Shown here one piece after another: positions 7,744 to 17,336 of a DNA stretch of 64,000 nucleotides. Location of the stretch: the NCBI RefSeq assembly GCF_050613145.1, contig NZ_CP192507.1:124001-188000 (forward strand), in the 5' to 3' direction. This DNA is from Lysinibacillus_B sp050613145 (lineage in GTDB: Bacteria > Bacillota > Bacilli > Bacillales_A > Planococcaceae). How positions within the stretch are numbered: the stretch's first letter is position 1; each line of letters opens with the position of its first letter. Under the pieces are notes generated by a model. It saw only the letters and a list, made by a program, of their open reading frames with translations. It was not told the DNA's origin and searched no databases. Position numbers and translations under genes: made by a program.

Positions 7744-8877
7744 CTAGCTGTTTATTAAATCTAAAACATCATAATTGAAATATTCGATATTCCTTTTTTG
7801 GGACCTATCTTTAAACACAAGTCCTTTTTCATCTAGAGTATTTAATACTCTTCTTGCTGTAGTGGGGGCAATTTTAAATTGTTCAGCCACTTGAACAGCA
7901 GTTGTGTTTGGATATCTAAATGTCAGTAAGTAAACTTGTCTTTGGATATGTGTCTCACATTTTTTCATACCTTCTATAGCCATTGTTTCAGCTTTGTCTA
8001 ACAACAGGTTTAATTTATTTGCCATTCGTTGTGAGGCATCTAAGAAGAACGATAACCAATTGAACCAGTTTGGTTTTTCTCCTCTAGTTTCATTCAAAAG
8101 ATGATAGTATCTGGCACGCTGTTTTTCTAGTTCTTCACTGACGAAGAAAATTGGGCTAGAAATTTGTTTTGATTGCATCATATATAAAGCGATAATAATT
8201 CTACCTAGACGTCCATTTCCGTCTAAGAATGGGTGTATTGATTCAAATTGTGCATGAAGAACTGCTACTTTTAGTAAAGGATGAGAATCTTCATCAAGTA
8301 TGAAACTTCCTTGAGGTAAGTGTGAGATACTCATTTTCCCGCCATATTGGTGTTTGTTAGCGTATGTTTCCCAGTTATCTAAGTAATCTTCAATATCACT
8401 CGCTGGAATAGGGATATAAACAGCATCTTCAAACTTTTTTGTAGGACCAATCCAGTTAGGAACTTTCCTAAACTCCCCTTTAGCTACATTAGTTCCTCTC
8501 GCTGCTCCATCCATTAAAATAGAGTGTAGCTCAAGTATAAGCCTTGTTGAAAGTGGATAGCCGTTATTAATTCGCTCTTGACCAATTGTTAAAGCCTTTT
8601 GGTAATTTAAAACCTCTATATGCTCCCATTTTTGTTCAGATTTATGACTGTGTTCAACCATATCGGTAAAAGTTACTTGTGTTCCTTCAATTCTTGTTGA
8701 TTGAACAGATTCTTTAAGTGCAAGTGTATTAATTAAATCACTTTTTAAAATAGAACGCTTAAATTTTTCGTCTAATCGACCAATTTCAGAGGAGATATTT
8801 GCTAACTTCATAAACAAATTTGCAGCTTGATGAGATTCGATACTCACTGGTAACTTTTTAACCCCTTGTATAGCCAC
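7744..8877 (-). CDS. Fic family protein (class II, autoinhibited AMPylator type)
   Basis: This 377-residue protein has the complete Fic motif HPFLDGNGRLGR with the catalytic His at residue 215. In the N-terminal third, STRIEG fits the inhibitory [S/T]xxxE[G/N] helix that blocks ATP binding in class II Fic proteins. The C-terminal ~70 residues form a winged helix (FRYPNTTAVQVAEQFKI, then TARRVLNTLDEKGLV). Fic enzymes transfer AMP or related groups from nucleotides to protein hydroxyls. The target here is unknown. The start is a GTG with AAGGAGGG upstream. It is transcribed divergently from hsdM, and Fic genes are common neighbours of restriction systems and other defence cargo. Confidence 0.88.
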   Translation of the reverse strand: MAIQGVKKLPVSIESHQAANLFMKLANISSEIGRLDEKFKRSILKSDLINTLALKESVQSTRIEGTQVTFTDMVEHSHKSEQKWEHIEVLNYQKALTIGQERINNGYPLSTRLILELHSILMDGAARGTNVAKGEFRKVPNWIGPTKKFEDAVYIPIPASDIEDYLDNWETYANKHQYGGKMSISHLPQGSFILDEDSHPLLKVAVLHAQFESIHPFLDGNGRLGRIIIALYMMQSKQISSPIFFVSEELEKQRARYYHLLNETRGEKPNWFNWLSFFLDASQRMANKLNLLLDKAETMAIEGMKKCETHIQRQVYLLTFRYPNTTAVQVAEQFKIAPTTARRVLNTLDEKGLVFKDRSQKRNIEYFNYDVLDLINS

Positions 8878-9020
8878 TAAAATCCCTCCTTAAGATTAAA
8901 ATTTCTAATTTTGAACTTAATATTAAGATTATACAGCTTTTAGAGATAAAATATACAAGAAAATGACCTAATTTTTCTGTTTATAAATAAAAGTATAATT
9001 ATCAATTGCATATGATTAAA

Positions 9021-9038
9021 ATGTTCTGAAGTGAACAT
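9021..9038. promoter_or_regulatory. Palindromic operator ATGTTC-N6-GAACAT over the hsdM promoter
   Basis: ATGTTC TGAAGT GAACAT is a perfect 6+6 inverted repeat. A TATAAT lies at 9049-9054, so the palindrome covers the -35 position of the promoter that would drive hsdM. The same palindrome recurs at 22500-22517 and 25798-25815 with different central bases, which argues for one DNA-binding protein. I infer repression of the restriction operon. Confidence 0.65.
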
Positions 9039-9163
9039 TGAAATCGCCTATAATAAAATTAGAAGTGTACAGTTACTATTTTAATGTCGTATCACTCGGC
9101 AATAATTTTATGGTACTGTTTATTTATATAAATGGAATAATATTTCCAATGGAGGAAGTTTAA

Positions 9164-10663
9164 ATGGCTCAACTAACACTACAAGAATTAGAATCGCATC
9201 TTTGGAAGTCTGCGGATATTTTACGTGGCTCGGTCGATTCTGCTGATTATAAAAATTACATTTTCGGCTTACTGTTTTTAAAGCGTTTAAGCGATGTATT
9301 TGAGGAGCAACGAGAAGAAATTATCGCAGAGCATGGTGATGAAATTGGTGCGCTATTGGTAGACGACCAAGACCAGTATCAATTCTTTGTGCCAGAAACT
9401 GCACGTTGGTCTGTTATTCGCACAAAGGCAGAAAACATCGGTTCAGCAATCAACGTGGCATTTGAAGCACTTGAAAATGAAAATGCGACGCTTGAAGGTG
9501 TACTTACGCCAATTGATTTTAATCGCAAAGAAGTACTAACAGATGGTGTGCTACAACGATTATTACAGCACTTTGAGCTGCTTGATTTGCGCAATGCAAA
9601 CCTTTCAGAACCAGATATGCTCGGTCGCGCTTATGAATATTTAATTAAAATGTTTGCAGACGATGCTGGGAAAAAAGGTGGCGAGTTCTACACGCCTTCC
9701 AAAGTAGTAGAGCTTATCGTCAAGCTAATTAAGCCAGAGGAAGGGATGCGCGTTTATGACCCAACATGTGGTTCAGGCGGGATGCTTATTCAATCTGTTG
9801 ACTATGTAAAATCAACAGGGGGTAATCCGCAGTCTTTAACGTTATACGGACAAGAAAAGAACTTAGGCACTTGGTCAATTGCCAAAATGAATTTACTGCT
9901 CCACAACCTACCTGACCACCGCATTGAAAAGGGTGATACGATTCGTACACCGAAACTTGTAGAAGACGGTGAAATTATGCTGTTTGACCGTGTAATCGCC
10001 AACCCACCGTTCTCGCTGAAGGAATGGGGACGTGAAGAGGCAGAGCATGACGTCTATGGGCGTTTCCAGTACGGCTTACCACCGAAAAATGCAGGAGACT
10101 ATGCATTTATTCAGCATATGATTGCATCATTAAAAGCAAATGGTATGGCTGGTGTTGTTATGCCTCATGGTGTGCTGTTCCGTGGCGGTGCAGAAGGAAA
10201 GATTCGTGAAGCTCTATTACAGCCAGATACGGATTTATTAGAAGCAGTAATTGGCTTACCATCGAATTTATTCTATGGAACAGGTATCCCGGCATGTGTA
10301 CTTATTTTTAATCGTGAAAAAGATGAAAAACGTAAAGGTAACGTCCTATTTATCGCAGCAGAGGACGAGTGCCAAGATGGTAAAAATCAAAACACATTAC
10401 GTGATGAAGATATTTTAAAAATCGTAGAGACCTTTAATGCATATAAAGACGTTGAAAAATACGCTCGCGTTGTGTCATTAGAAGAAATTGAAAATAATGA
10501 CTATAATTTAAATATTACACGCTACATCGATAAATCGGAGGCCGAAGAGCAGATTGATATTGCAGCTGTGCTACAAGACATACAAACAATCGAAGCCAAA
10601 TGTAACGAGACAAAAGCGAAGTTAAATGTATTCTTACGTGAGCTTGGGGTAGGTGAGATTTAA
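9164..10663 (+). CDS. hsdM: Type I restriction-modification system methyltransferase subunit
   Basis: This 499-residue N6-adenine methyltransferase has an N-terminal HsdM helical domain (residues ~5-150). The SAM-binding motif DPTCGSGGML starts at residue 199 and the catalytic NPPF at 280-283 (ANPPFSLKEWG). With HsdS it modifies the host recognition site, and with HsdR it completes the restriction enzyme. It is preceded by GGAGG at good spacing. Its stop overlaps the hsdS start as TAATG. The gene is richer in GC than the hsdS variable domains, the usual pattern because target-recognition domains are exchanged often. Confidence 0.95.
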   Translation: MAQLTLQELESHLWKSADILRGSVDSADYKNYIFGLLFLKRLSDVFEEQREEIIAEHGDEIGALLVDDQDQYQFFVPETARWSVIRTKAENIGSAINVAFEALENENATLEGVLTPIDFNRKEVLTDGVLQRLLQHFELLDLRNANLSEPDMLGRAYEYLIKMFADDAGKKGGEFYTPSKVVELIVKLIKPEEGMRVYDPTCGSGGMLIQSVDYVKSTGGNPQSLTLYGQEKNLGTWSIAKMNLLLHNLPDHRIEKGDTIRTPKLVEDGEIMLFDRVIANPPFSLKEWGREEAEHDVYGRFQYGLPPKNAGDYAFIQHMIASLKANGMAGVVMPHGVLFRGGAEGKIREALLQPDTDLLEAVIGLPSNLFYGTGIPACVLIFNREKDEKRKGNVLFIAAEDECQDGKNQNTLRDEDILKIVETFNAYKDVEKYARVVSLEEIENNDYNLNITRYIDKSEAEEQIDIAAVLQDIQTIEAKCNETKAKLNVFLRELGVGEI

Positions 10664-11871
10664 TGAGTGAAGTACGTGAGGGGTATAAGATGACGGAACT
10701 AGGGGAGATACCGAGTGAATGGGAAGTAGTATCATTTAAAAATTGTTGCTCAATTGTCTCTGGTTTAGTAGACCCAAATGAAGAAAAATATAAAGAATAT
10801 CCTCATATAGGGAATGCTAATATCGAAAAAGAGAGCGGGAAGCTTTTAAAATATAATTTGGTTAAAGATGAAAATTTGATTAGTGGCAAATTTTTATTTA
10901 ATGAAAAACATGTACTTTATGGAAAAATAAATCCTCATTTTGCTAAAGCGGCTTATCCTATGTTCGGTGGATTATGTAGTGCAGATATGTATCCGATAGA
11001 AACTAATCTAGAAATATTAATACCGGAATATTTATTATATTTAATTTTGGATAATAGATTTACGAAAGCTATGACTGCAAACTCTGCAAGAACAGGTATT
11101 CCAAAAGTAAATAAGCAGGAAATGGATTCATATAAATTTATTTTACCAACTATAGAAGAACAACAAAAAATCTCATCAATCCTTTCAACAGTAGACGAGC
11201 AAATTGATGAAACTCAACAATTGATTGTGAAAACAAAGGAATTGAAAAAAGGTTTAATGCAGCAATTGCTAACAAAAGGGATTGGGCATACAGAGTTTAA
11301 GCAGACCGAGCTTGGGGAGATACCTTTAGAATGGAATATTTATGTTTTGGAAGAAATAGTTACTATTTTGGATGGGATGAGAAAACCTATTAAAAAAAAT
11401 GACAGGAAACCGGGAAAAATTCCTTATTATGGTGCAACGGGAGTTATTGATTGGGTTGATAATTATATTTTTGAAGAACAGTTAATTTTAGTTGGAGAAG
11501 ATGGAGAAAATTTAAGGTCTAGAGTATTACCAATGGCTTTCAAGATTCACGGAAAGACATGGGTGAATAATCATGCACATGTATTGAAGCCTAATCAAAA
11601 TATTAATATTGATTATTTAACATATTATTTAGAGTCGATTGATTACGATGATTATATAACAGGAAGTGCACAACCAAAGTTAAATCAAGCACAGTTAAAA
11701 AAGATTAAAACTCTTATACCCACTTTACAAGAACAGCAAAAAATCGCTTCAATTCTTTCAACAGTAGACGCTCAAATCGAAGTCTACGAACAGGAAAAAG
11801 TAAAATATGAGGAATTGAAAAAAGGTTTAATGCAACAGCTTCTAACAGGTCAAGTTCGCGTGAAAATATAA
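10663..11871 (+). CDS. hsdS: Type I restriction system specificity subunit
   Basis: This is a 402-residue HsdS with two target-recognition domains, each opening with a TELGEIP-EW segment (near residues 10 and 213). Each is followed by a conserved helical region containing EEQQKISSILSTVDEQID or its near copy and ending KKGLMQQLLT. The duplicated organisation implies a bipartite recognition sequence. The two variable domains are AT-rich compared with hsdM. The start overlaps the hsdM stop. A second ATG at 10690 would shorten the protein by nine residues. Confidence 0.94.
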   Translation: MSEVREGYKMTELGEIPSEWEVVSFKNCCSIVSGLVDPNEEKYKEYPHIGNANIEKESGKLLKYNLVKDENLISGKFLFNEKHVLYGKINPHFAKAAYPMFGGLCSADMYPIETNLEILIPEYLLYLILDNRFTKAMTANSARTGIPKVNKQEMDSYKFILPTIEEQQKISSILSTVDEQIDETQQLIVKTKELKKGLMQQLLTKGIGHTEFKQTELGEIPLEWNIYVLEEIVTILDGMRKPIKKNDRKPGKIPYYGATGVIDWVDNYIFEEQLILVGEDGENLRSRVLPMAFKIHGKTWVNNHAHVLKPNQNINIDYLTYYLESIDYDDYITGSAQPKLNQAQLKKIKTLIPTLQEQQKIASILSTVDAQIEVYEQEKVKYEELKKGLMQQLLTGQVRVKI

Positions 11872-11894
11872 GTTCAAACATAAAGGGGATTTGT

Positions 11895-12347
11895 ATGAGT
11901 AATTTTCAAAGAGTGGGGTCAATTAGTAATGCGCATATCGGGCGTGATTTTGAAGAGGCTGCGTATGTGTATTTTACAGGGCAGGGCTACAAAATTATAA
12001 AGGATGTCGCATTACCGATAGGACTTGAGCAAAAGAAAAATCATCGTTTTGATTTAGGCTCGCCTAGTAGTGCAGAAGACAAAATTATTATTGAATGTAA
12101 ATCACATCGCTGGACTTCGGGAAATAATGTGCCAAGTGCTAAGTTGACCGTTTGGAACGAGGCGATGTATTACTTTCATTTAGCACCACCCGAATATCGT
12201 AAAATCTTTTTCATTTTGAGACATTTTAGCAACAAACGTAATGAAACATTAGGTGAATATTATATCCGTATATACGGGCATCTCATTCCAAACGATGTAG
12301 AAATAATGGAATATGATGAGGTAAACAGTTCTGTTCGTGTGCTGTAA
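11895..12347 (+). CDS. PD-(D/E)XK nuclease-like protein embedded in the hsd operon
   Basis: This 150-residue protein lies between hsdS and hsdR on the same strand. It has a PD-(D/E)XK-like core: GRDFEEAAYVYF near the N-terminus, then HRFDLGS, then KIIIECKSH, where Asp and Glu-x-Lys would form the metal site. A conserved Trp-rich segment and a YYIRIYGH strand follow. It resembles small restriction-endonuclease-fold proteins. It may be an additional nuclease or an accessory factor of the type I system. The name is by motif only; I know no characterised homologue. Confidence 0.6.
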   Translation: MSNFQRVGSISNAHIGRDFEEAAYVYFTGQGYKIIKDVALPIGLEQKKNHRFDLGSPSSAEDKIIIECKSHRWTSGNNVPSAKLTVWNEAMYYFHLAPPEYRKIFFILRHFSNKRNETLGEYYIRIYGHLIPNDVEIMEYDEVNSSVRVL

Positions 12348-12371
12348 CGGATAATTGGCAGGTGAATGTGG

Positions 12372-15299
12372 ATGAATAAATTAGAATATACCGAAGTAGA
12401 GTTGCCGTTTATCGAACAATTGAAGGGCTACGGCTACATCCATATGCAAGGTCCAGAACTGGATGCAGAGCGTTCTTCTAAAGCGGCGATTGTACTTGAA
12501 CAGCGCTTTGCAAAGGCCATTCGTGCTTTAAATCCTTGGTTAAATGATACTAATGTTGAAAAAGTAGTGAAGCAGTTTGTTTCGCATCAAGCGGAAGATA
12601 CTTGGCATGCGAATAAAACTATTTTTGAATGGCTATTTGGACAAGGTATTTCAGTGATGCAAGATTTGGGTAGCGGTAAGAAAAATCAAACTGTTACATT
12701 GTTCGATTTTGAACAACCTGAAAACAATGAGTTCCTTGTCGTGAATCAGTTAAGTATTGAAAATGCAAACGGCACAATTCGTCCCGATATTGTGCTGTAC
12801 ATAAATGGTTTACCGCTTGTATTAGTGGAATGTAAAAGCCCGAAATTACAGGTGGATAAACAGTTGCCAGAAGGTGTTCGTCAGTTTGAACGTTATATGC
12901 AAACAAATGACAAGCTGTTTTGGTACAACCAAATTTTAATTGTTACAAGTCGCGACCGAGCAAGAGCAGGAACGGTATTTGCCAAGGCGCAGCATTATGG
13001 CTTATGGAAGGACCCATATCCTTTAACATTAGAGAAAGTAGGCACTACGCGAGCTCAAGAAGTGTTAGTGGCGGGGATGCTTCGTAAAGAGGCAGTGCTT
13101 GATTTAATGCGTAATTTTATTGTCTTTGATGGCAAAGTGAAAAAGCTAGCACGTTATCAGCAATATCGTGCTGTAAATAAGGCGATTGACCGCATTTTAA
13201 CGGAAGAGAAACCGACACATCGAGGCGGTGTTGTTTGGCATACACAAGGCTCAGGAAAGTCGCTGACGATGGTATATTTAGCAATGAAGCTCCGTCGTCA
13301 AACGAAGCTACAAAACCCGATGTTAGTTATTGTCACTGACCGTCAAGATTTAGATGAGCAGATTACAGCGACCTTTACACAATCGGGTTTTCCGAACCCA
13401 ACACAAGCTACTTCTGTTGCAGATTTAAAGCAGCAGCTAGCTAAAGGTGCAGGCAGTACGGTGATGACACTTATTCAGAAATTCCAAGGGGACGATGATA
13501 AGCAGTTCCCGGTTATCTCGGAATCACCAAATATTATTGTTATGACAGATGAATCGCACCGTTCACAATATAAAGGTTTAGCTATGAACATGCGTAAAGC
13601 GTTACCGAATGCTACATTTATTGGTTTTACTGGTACGCCAATTGAAAAGGAAAAACGTTCAACAACAGGTAAATTCGGCGCTTACATTGATAAATATACG
13701 ATTGAACAAGCGGTTGAGGATGGTGCAACAGTAGCTATTTTTTATGAATCACGTTTACCGAACTTGCATGTAAAAGGTGATTCACTAGATGAGCTGTTCT
13801 CCCGTTCGTTCCACGAGTACGATGAAGACACACGCGAGAAAATTAAACAAAAATACGTAAACGATGAATTATTGCTCACTTCGCCAGACCGTATGCGTGA
13901 AATCGCACTGGATATTGTACGTCATTACGAAAGTAAAATCTTAATGAATGGCTATAAGGCACAGGTTGTAGCCATTTCTCGACATGCAGCAGTGGAATAT
14001 AAAAAGCTTATTGATGAGTTTGCGGCGGGTCAATTTGAAACAGCAGTTATTTTTTCTGCTGGTCAAAATGATTCGGAGGAAATGCGACAATATCACATTT
14101 CTAAAGAGGAAGAGAAGAACTTAATTGCCCGTTTCAAAAAGCCAATGGACGAAGATAAGTTAGCGATGCTGATTGTGTGTGACAAGTTATTAACAGGCTT
14201 TGACGCACCTATTGAACAGGTTATGTATCTAGATAAGCCATTAAAAGAGCACAATCTCCTACAAGCCATTGCTCGAACAAATCGTAGATACGATGACAAT
14301 AAATCATATGGGTTAATTGTCGATTATTTTGGTGTTTCTCGTTTCTTAGACCAAGCGCTAGAGATTTTTAGCGCCAATGATGTTAAAGGTGCATTGCAAT
14401 CCATTGATGATGAACTACCCCGTTTAGAGCAACGTCATCGTGCAGCACTACGTTATTTTGACGGTGTAAAGCCAGCTGATTTAGAAGAAGCGATTCTGCG
14501 TTTAACAGATGAAGACGTTCGTGCAGACTTTGACAGTGCGTATAAGCGTTTTGCGCAAAGTATGGATAAAGTATTGCCAAGTCCAAAAGCGGAGCGTTTT
14601 ACGGGAGACTTAAAGCGTCTAGGAGCTATTCGCCAGCTCGCGAAATCTCGTTTTGCGATTGATGATGGGATGGATATTTCAGAGTGCGGCGAAAAGGTAC
14701 GTCGTCTTGTGCAGAATTACTTGTTTACAGAGGGTATTGATGCACGTGACCCAGTTTCGATTTTAGATGTGTCTTTTAAAGAGGAAATCGAAAAGAGTAC
14801 GAAGCCTGAAACAAAGGCTGCTCAAATGGAACATGCGATTAAGAAAGAAATCTCCATTCGCCTTGATGAAGATAAAGTGTTCTATACATCGCTAAAAGAA
14901 AAGGTCGAGCAGCTTATTGAAAAGTATAAGGAGCGTCAACTGACCATTTTTGAGCTATTAGAGAAGCTAGAAGAGGCGCGAGAAGCTATCGTGACCAAAG
15001 TTAGCGGGAAGACAGAAAGTGGCTTAACGAGCCTGCAAGAGCCATATTACAACAAGCTCCTTGAGGTACATGAAGAAAGTGAATCATACAATTTAAAAGA
15101 AATTGCTGTTAACGTGCATCATTTTATAGAGGAGACTGTTTCACCGATTAGTGATTGGTCCTCCAAAACTGATTTTAAGCGTAAGCTGACGGCTGATTTA
15201 AAGGTTAAGCTGCTCAAAGAAAAAATGTCGATGAGCGATGCGTCGATGCTAACAGGATATTTTGTAGCATTGGCGGAGAATCAGTATGGGAAGAAATGA
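12372..15299 (+). CDS. hsdR: Type I restriction endonuclease subunit R
   Basis: This ~975-residue HsdR has an N-terminal nuclease domain with PD-(D/E)XK residues D139 and ECK at 153-155 (RPDIVLYINGLPLVLVECKS). A superfamily 2 translocase follows, with Walker A HTQGSGKS (K296), motif II TDESHRSQ (D393) and motif III GFTGTPIE. The C-terminal helical part would contact HsdM. It translocates unmodified DNA with ATP and cuts at a distance. Of two in-frame ATGs, 12366 is too close to AGGTGA (12360-12365), so 12372 is preferred. Confidence 0.95.
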   Translation: MNKLEYTEVELPFIEQLKGYGYIHMQGPELDAERSSKAAIVLEQRFAKAIRALNPWLNDTNVEKVVKQFVSHQAEDTWHANKTIFEWLFGQGISVMQDLGSGKKNQTVTLFDFEQPENNEFLVVNQLSIENANGTIRPDIVLYINGLPLVLVECKSPKLQVDKQLPEGVRQFERYMQTNDKLFWYNQILIVTSRDRARAGTVFAKAQHYGLWKDPYPLTLEKVGTTRAQEVLVAGMLRKEAVLDLMRNFIVFDGKVKKLARYQQYRAVNKAIDRILTEEKPTHRGGVVWHTQGSGKSLTMVYLAMKLRRQTKLQNPMLVIVTDRQDLDEQITATFTQSGFPNPTQATSVADLKQQLAKGAGSTVMTLIQKFQGDDDKQFPVISESPNIIVMTDESHRSQYKGLAMNMRKALPNATFIGFTGTPIEKEKRSTTGKFGAYIDKYTIEQAVEDGATVAIFYESRLPNLHVKGDSLDELFSRSFHEYDEDTREKIKQKYVNDELLLTSPDRMREIALDIVRHYESKILMNGYKAQVVAISRHAAVEYKKLIDEFAAGQFETAVIFSAGQNDSEEMRQYHISKEEEKNLIARFKKPMDEDKLAMLIVCDKLLTGFDAPIEQVMYLDKPLKEHNLLQAIARTNRRYDDNKSYGLIVDYFGVSRFLDQALEIFSANDVKGALQSIDDELPRLEQRHRAALRYFDGVKPADLEEAILRLTDEDVRADFDSAYKRFAQSMDKVLPSPKAERFTGDLKRLGAIRQLAKSRFAIDDGMDISECGEKVRRLVQNYLFTEGIDARDPVSILDVSFKEEIEKSTKPETKAAQMEHAIKKEISIRLDEDKVFYTSLKEKVEQLIEKYKERQLTIFELLEKLEEAREAIVTKVSGKTESGLTSLQEPYYNKLLEVHEESESYNLKEIAVNVHHFIEETVSPISDWSSKTDFKRKLTADLKVKLLKEKMSMSDASMLTGYFVALAENQYGKK

Positions 15300-15338
15300 T
15301 AAATTATTTTTAGTAAATAACACAGTGAGGAAATTCGA

Positions 15339-17279
15339 ATGGCTAATAATGAATTAAAGACTTTAAATGAAATTTTTAATAATAGCTTTTATAGAATTCC
15401 AGATTATCAACGTGGATATGCATGGCAATTAGAACAACTTGAGGATTTTTGGGAGGATATTGAAAATCTCAAAGAAGATAAAAAGCACTACACTGGCTTA
15501 ATTACTGTCGAAAGTATTAAAAGGGAGTCGGTCGAGCACTTAGAAAAGTGGCAAGATGATTTATGGATGCTGAATAAAGGTATGAAGGCCTATTATGTAA
15601 TCGACGGACAGCAAAGATTAACGACAGTTATTATGTTAATTAATGCAATTTTAAGTCGCTTTAATGATGATGAAGAGATTAATTTTGAGGAAAAAAGAGA
15701 TTTACTAAAGCGTTTCTTATTTCAAAAATCAGGGCAATATCAGTCTTTTGTATTTGGTTATGAAAAAGATAACCCAAGCGATGAATTTTTTAAAACTAAA
15801 ATCTTAAATCAAGCTTCTATTACAGCCTCAAGTGTTCCAGAAGAAACGTTATATACAGCAAATTTAAATCGTGCAAAAGACTTTTTCGAAAAGAAGCTAA
15901 AAAATTTTTCGAAGCAAGACTTGGCTTTAATTTATAGAAAAGTAGTAAATAACCTTAAATTCAACTTATATGAAATTGATGATGATTTAGATGTCTTTAT
16001 TACTTTTGAGACGATGAATAATCGTGGTAAACCATTATCTAAATTAGAACTTCTAAAAAATAGATTAATTTATTTAACAACACTTTTACAAGAAGATGAA
16101 GATGATAAAGCGAAATTACGTAGGGAAATTAATGATGTTTGGAAAACTGTGTACGAATATTTAGGGAAAAATAAATATAATCCTTTAAGTGATGACAATT
16201 TTTTAAGAAATCATTGGATAATGTATTTTAAATATGACAGAAGTATTTCAGAAGCTTATGCAGATTTTTTATTAAATGATTATTTCACACCCAAAAACAT
16301 TTTGCACCAAAATCGTGATATTACAATAGGTTTTAGTGAAATTAAAAACTATATAGACAGTATTCATAAAAGTATTCAAAAATGGTTTTATATCTTTAAT
16401 CCCGGCTTATCACCATATGGAATAGAGTTGAAGGAATGGCTATTCAAATTAAATCGATTAGGCTATGGAGCATTTGGTCCATTAATTTTAGCAACCTTAA
16501 ATAAGGAGTTTGAAGAAGATGAAATTGTTCAACTTTTGAAAAGTATGGAACGATTCCAGTTCCTTGTATTTAGGTTAACAAGAAGAACATCGAATACAAA
16601 AAATAATCATTTTTATCGATTAGCGAATGATTTTTACCACGATAGAAATTCATTGTCACTCCAATCCATTATTGAAGATATTGATAACTTGACGGATGGA
16701 GAAGATGATGAATATTATTATGGCTGGTTTGATATTGATAAATTTGTAGATTTTATTTCTGACCAATATAAAAAGGGTAGTGGGTTCTACAGTTGGAACG
16801 GTTTAAAATATTTTTTATATGAATATGAGTTACACTTAAAAGCTGTTGCACAAGGAGAAGCAAAGGTTAGTTGGGATAGTATTGTGAAAAAAGACAGCAT
16901 TGAACATATCCTGCCTCAAGAAAGCGGAGAAAAATGTTGGGCAGATACTTTACAAGGCTATTCGGATAAGCAAAAGTTCAATATACTACATTCCCTTGGT
17001 AATTTAGTTGTTATTTCCCAATCTAAAAATTCAAGTTTGCAAAATAAATGTTTTGAAGACAAAAAGAAAAGACGAGGAACAGATGGTAGTTACTTCGGTT
17101 TTATAAATGGTTCGTACAGCGAAATTGCAGTATCACAGTATACATCATGGACACCACAGACTATTTTAGAACGTGGAATTATATTATTAGAGTTTATGGA
17201 AGAACGTTGGGATATTATTATCGAAGATAAAGAAAAACTATTACATCTAGATTTTATTGAGCAATTAGCAAAGTTATAA
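15339..17279 (+). CDS. DUF262/DUF1524 protein (GmrSD-like putative restriction factor)
   Basis: This 646-residue protein has the N-terminal DUF262 signature FYRIPDYQRGYAW and YVIDGQQRLTTVIML (ParB-like nuclease fold). The C-terminal DUF1524 HNH-type domain shows EHILPQES and LHSLGNLVVISQSKNSSLQN. The same two domains occur in GmrSD, a modification-dependent restriction enzyme, and in several phage-defence proteins. It follows hsdR by 39 bp on the same strand and ends at a terminator, so it is probably expressed with the type I genes. Whether it targets modified DNA is inference from the family. Confidence 0.82.
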   Translation: MANNELKTLNEIFNNSFYRIPDYQRGYAWQLEQLEDFWEDIENLKEDKKHYTGLITVESIKRESVEHLEKWQDDLWMLNKGMKAYYVIDGQQRLTTVIMLINAILSRFNDDEEINFEEKRDLLKRFLFQKSGQYQSFVFGYEKDNPSDEFFKTKILNQASITASSVPEETLYTANLNRAKDFFEKKLKNFSKQDLALIYRKVVNNLKFNLYEIDDDLDVFITFETMNNRGKPLSKLELLKNRLIYLTTLLQEDEDDKAKLRREINDVWKTVYEYLGKNKYNPLSDDNFLRNHWIMYFKYDRSISEAYADFLLNDYFTPKNILHQNRDITIGFSEIKNYIDSIHKSIQKWFYIFNPGLSPYGIELKEWLFKLNRLGYGAFGPLILATLNKEFEEDEIVQLLKSMERFQFLVFRLTRRTSNTKNNHFYRLANDFYHDRNSLSLQSIIEDIDNLTDGEDDEYYYGWFDIDKFVDFISDQYKKGSGFYSWNGLKYFLYEYELHLKAVAQGEAKVSWDSIVKKDSIEHILPQESGEKCWADTLQGYSDKQKFNILHSLGNLVVISQSKNSSLQNKCFEDKKKRRGTDGSYFGFINGSYSEIAVSQYTSWTPQTILERGIILLEFMEERWDIIIEDKEKLLHLDFIEQLAKL

Positions 17280-17283
17280 ACCT

Positions 17284-17336
17284 AAAATACCGTGTCTACA
17301 CAACGATATATAAGCGTAGTGTAGACACGGTATTTT
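17284..17336. terminator. Bidirectional terminator between DUF262 gene and metallopeptidase
   Basis: AAATACCGTGTCTACAC pairs perfectly with GTGTAGACACGGTATTT, flanked by A- and T-runs. It lies between convergent genes and would stop both transcripts. Confidence 0.9.

Noticed and set aside
9021..9038. LexA (SOS) box
   Set aside because: The Bacillus LexA site is GAAC-N4-GTTC; here the arms are in the opposite order with six central bases.
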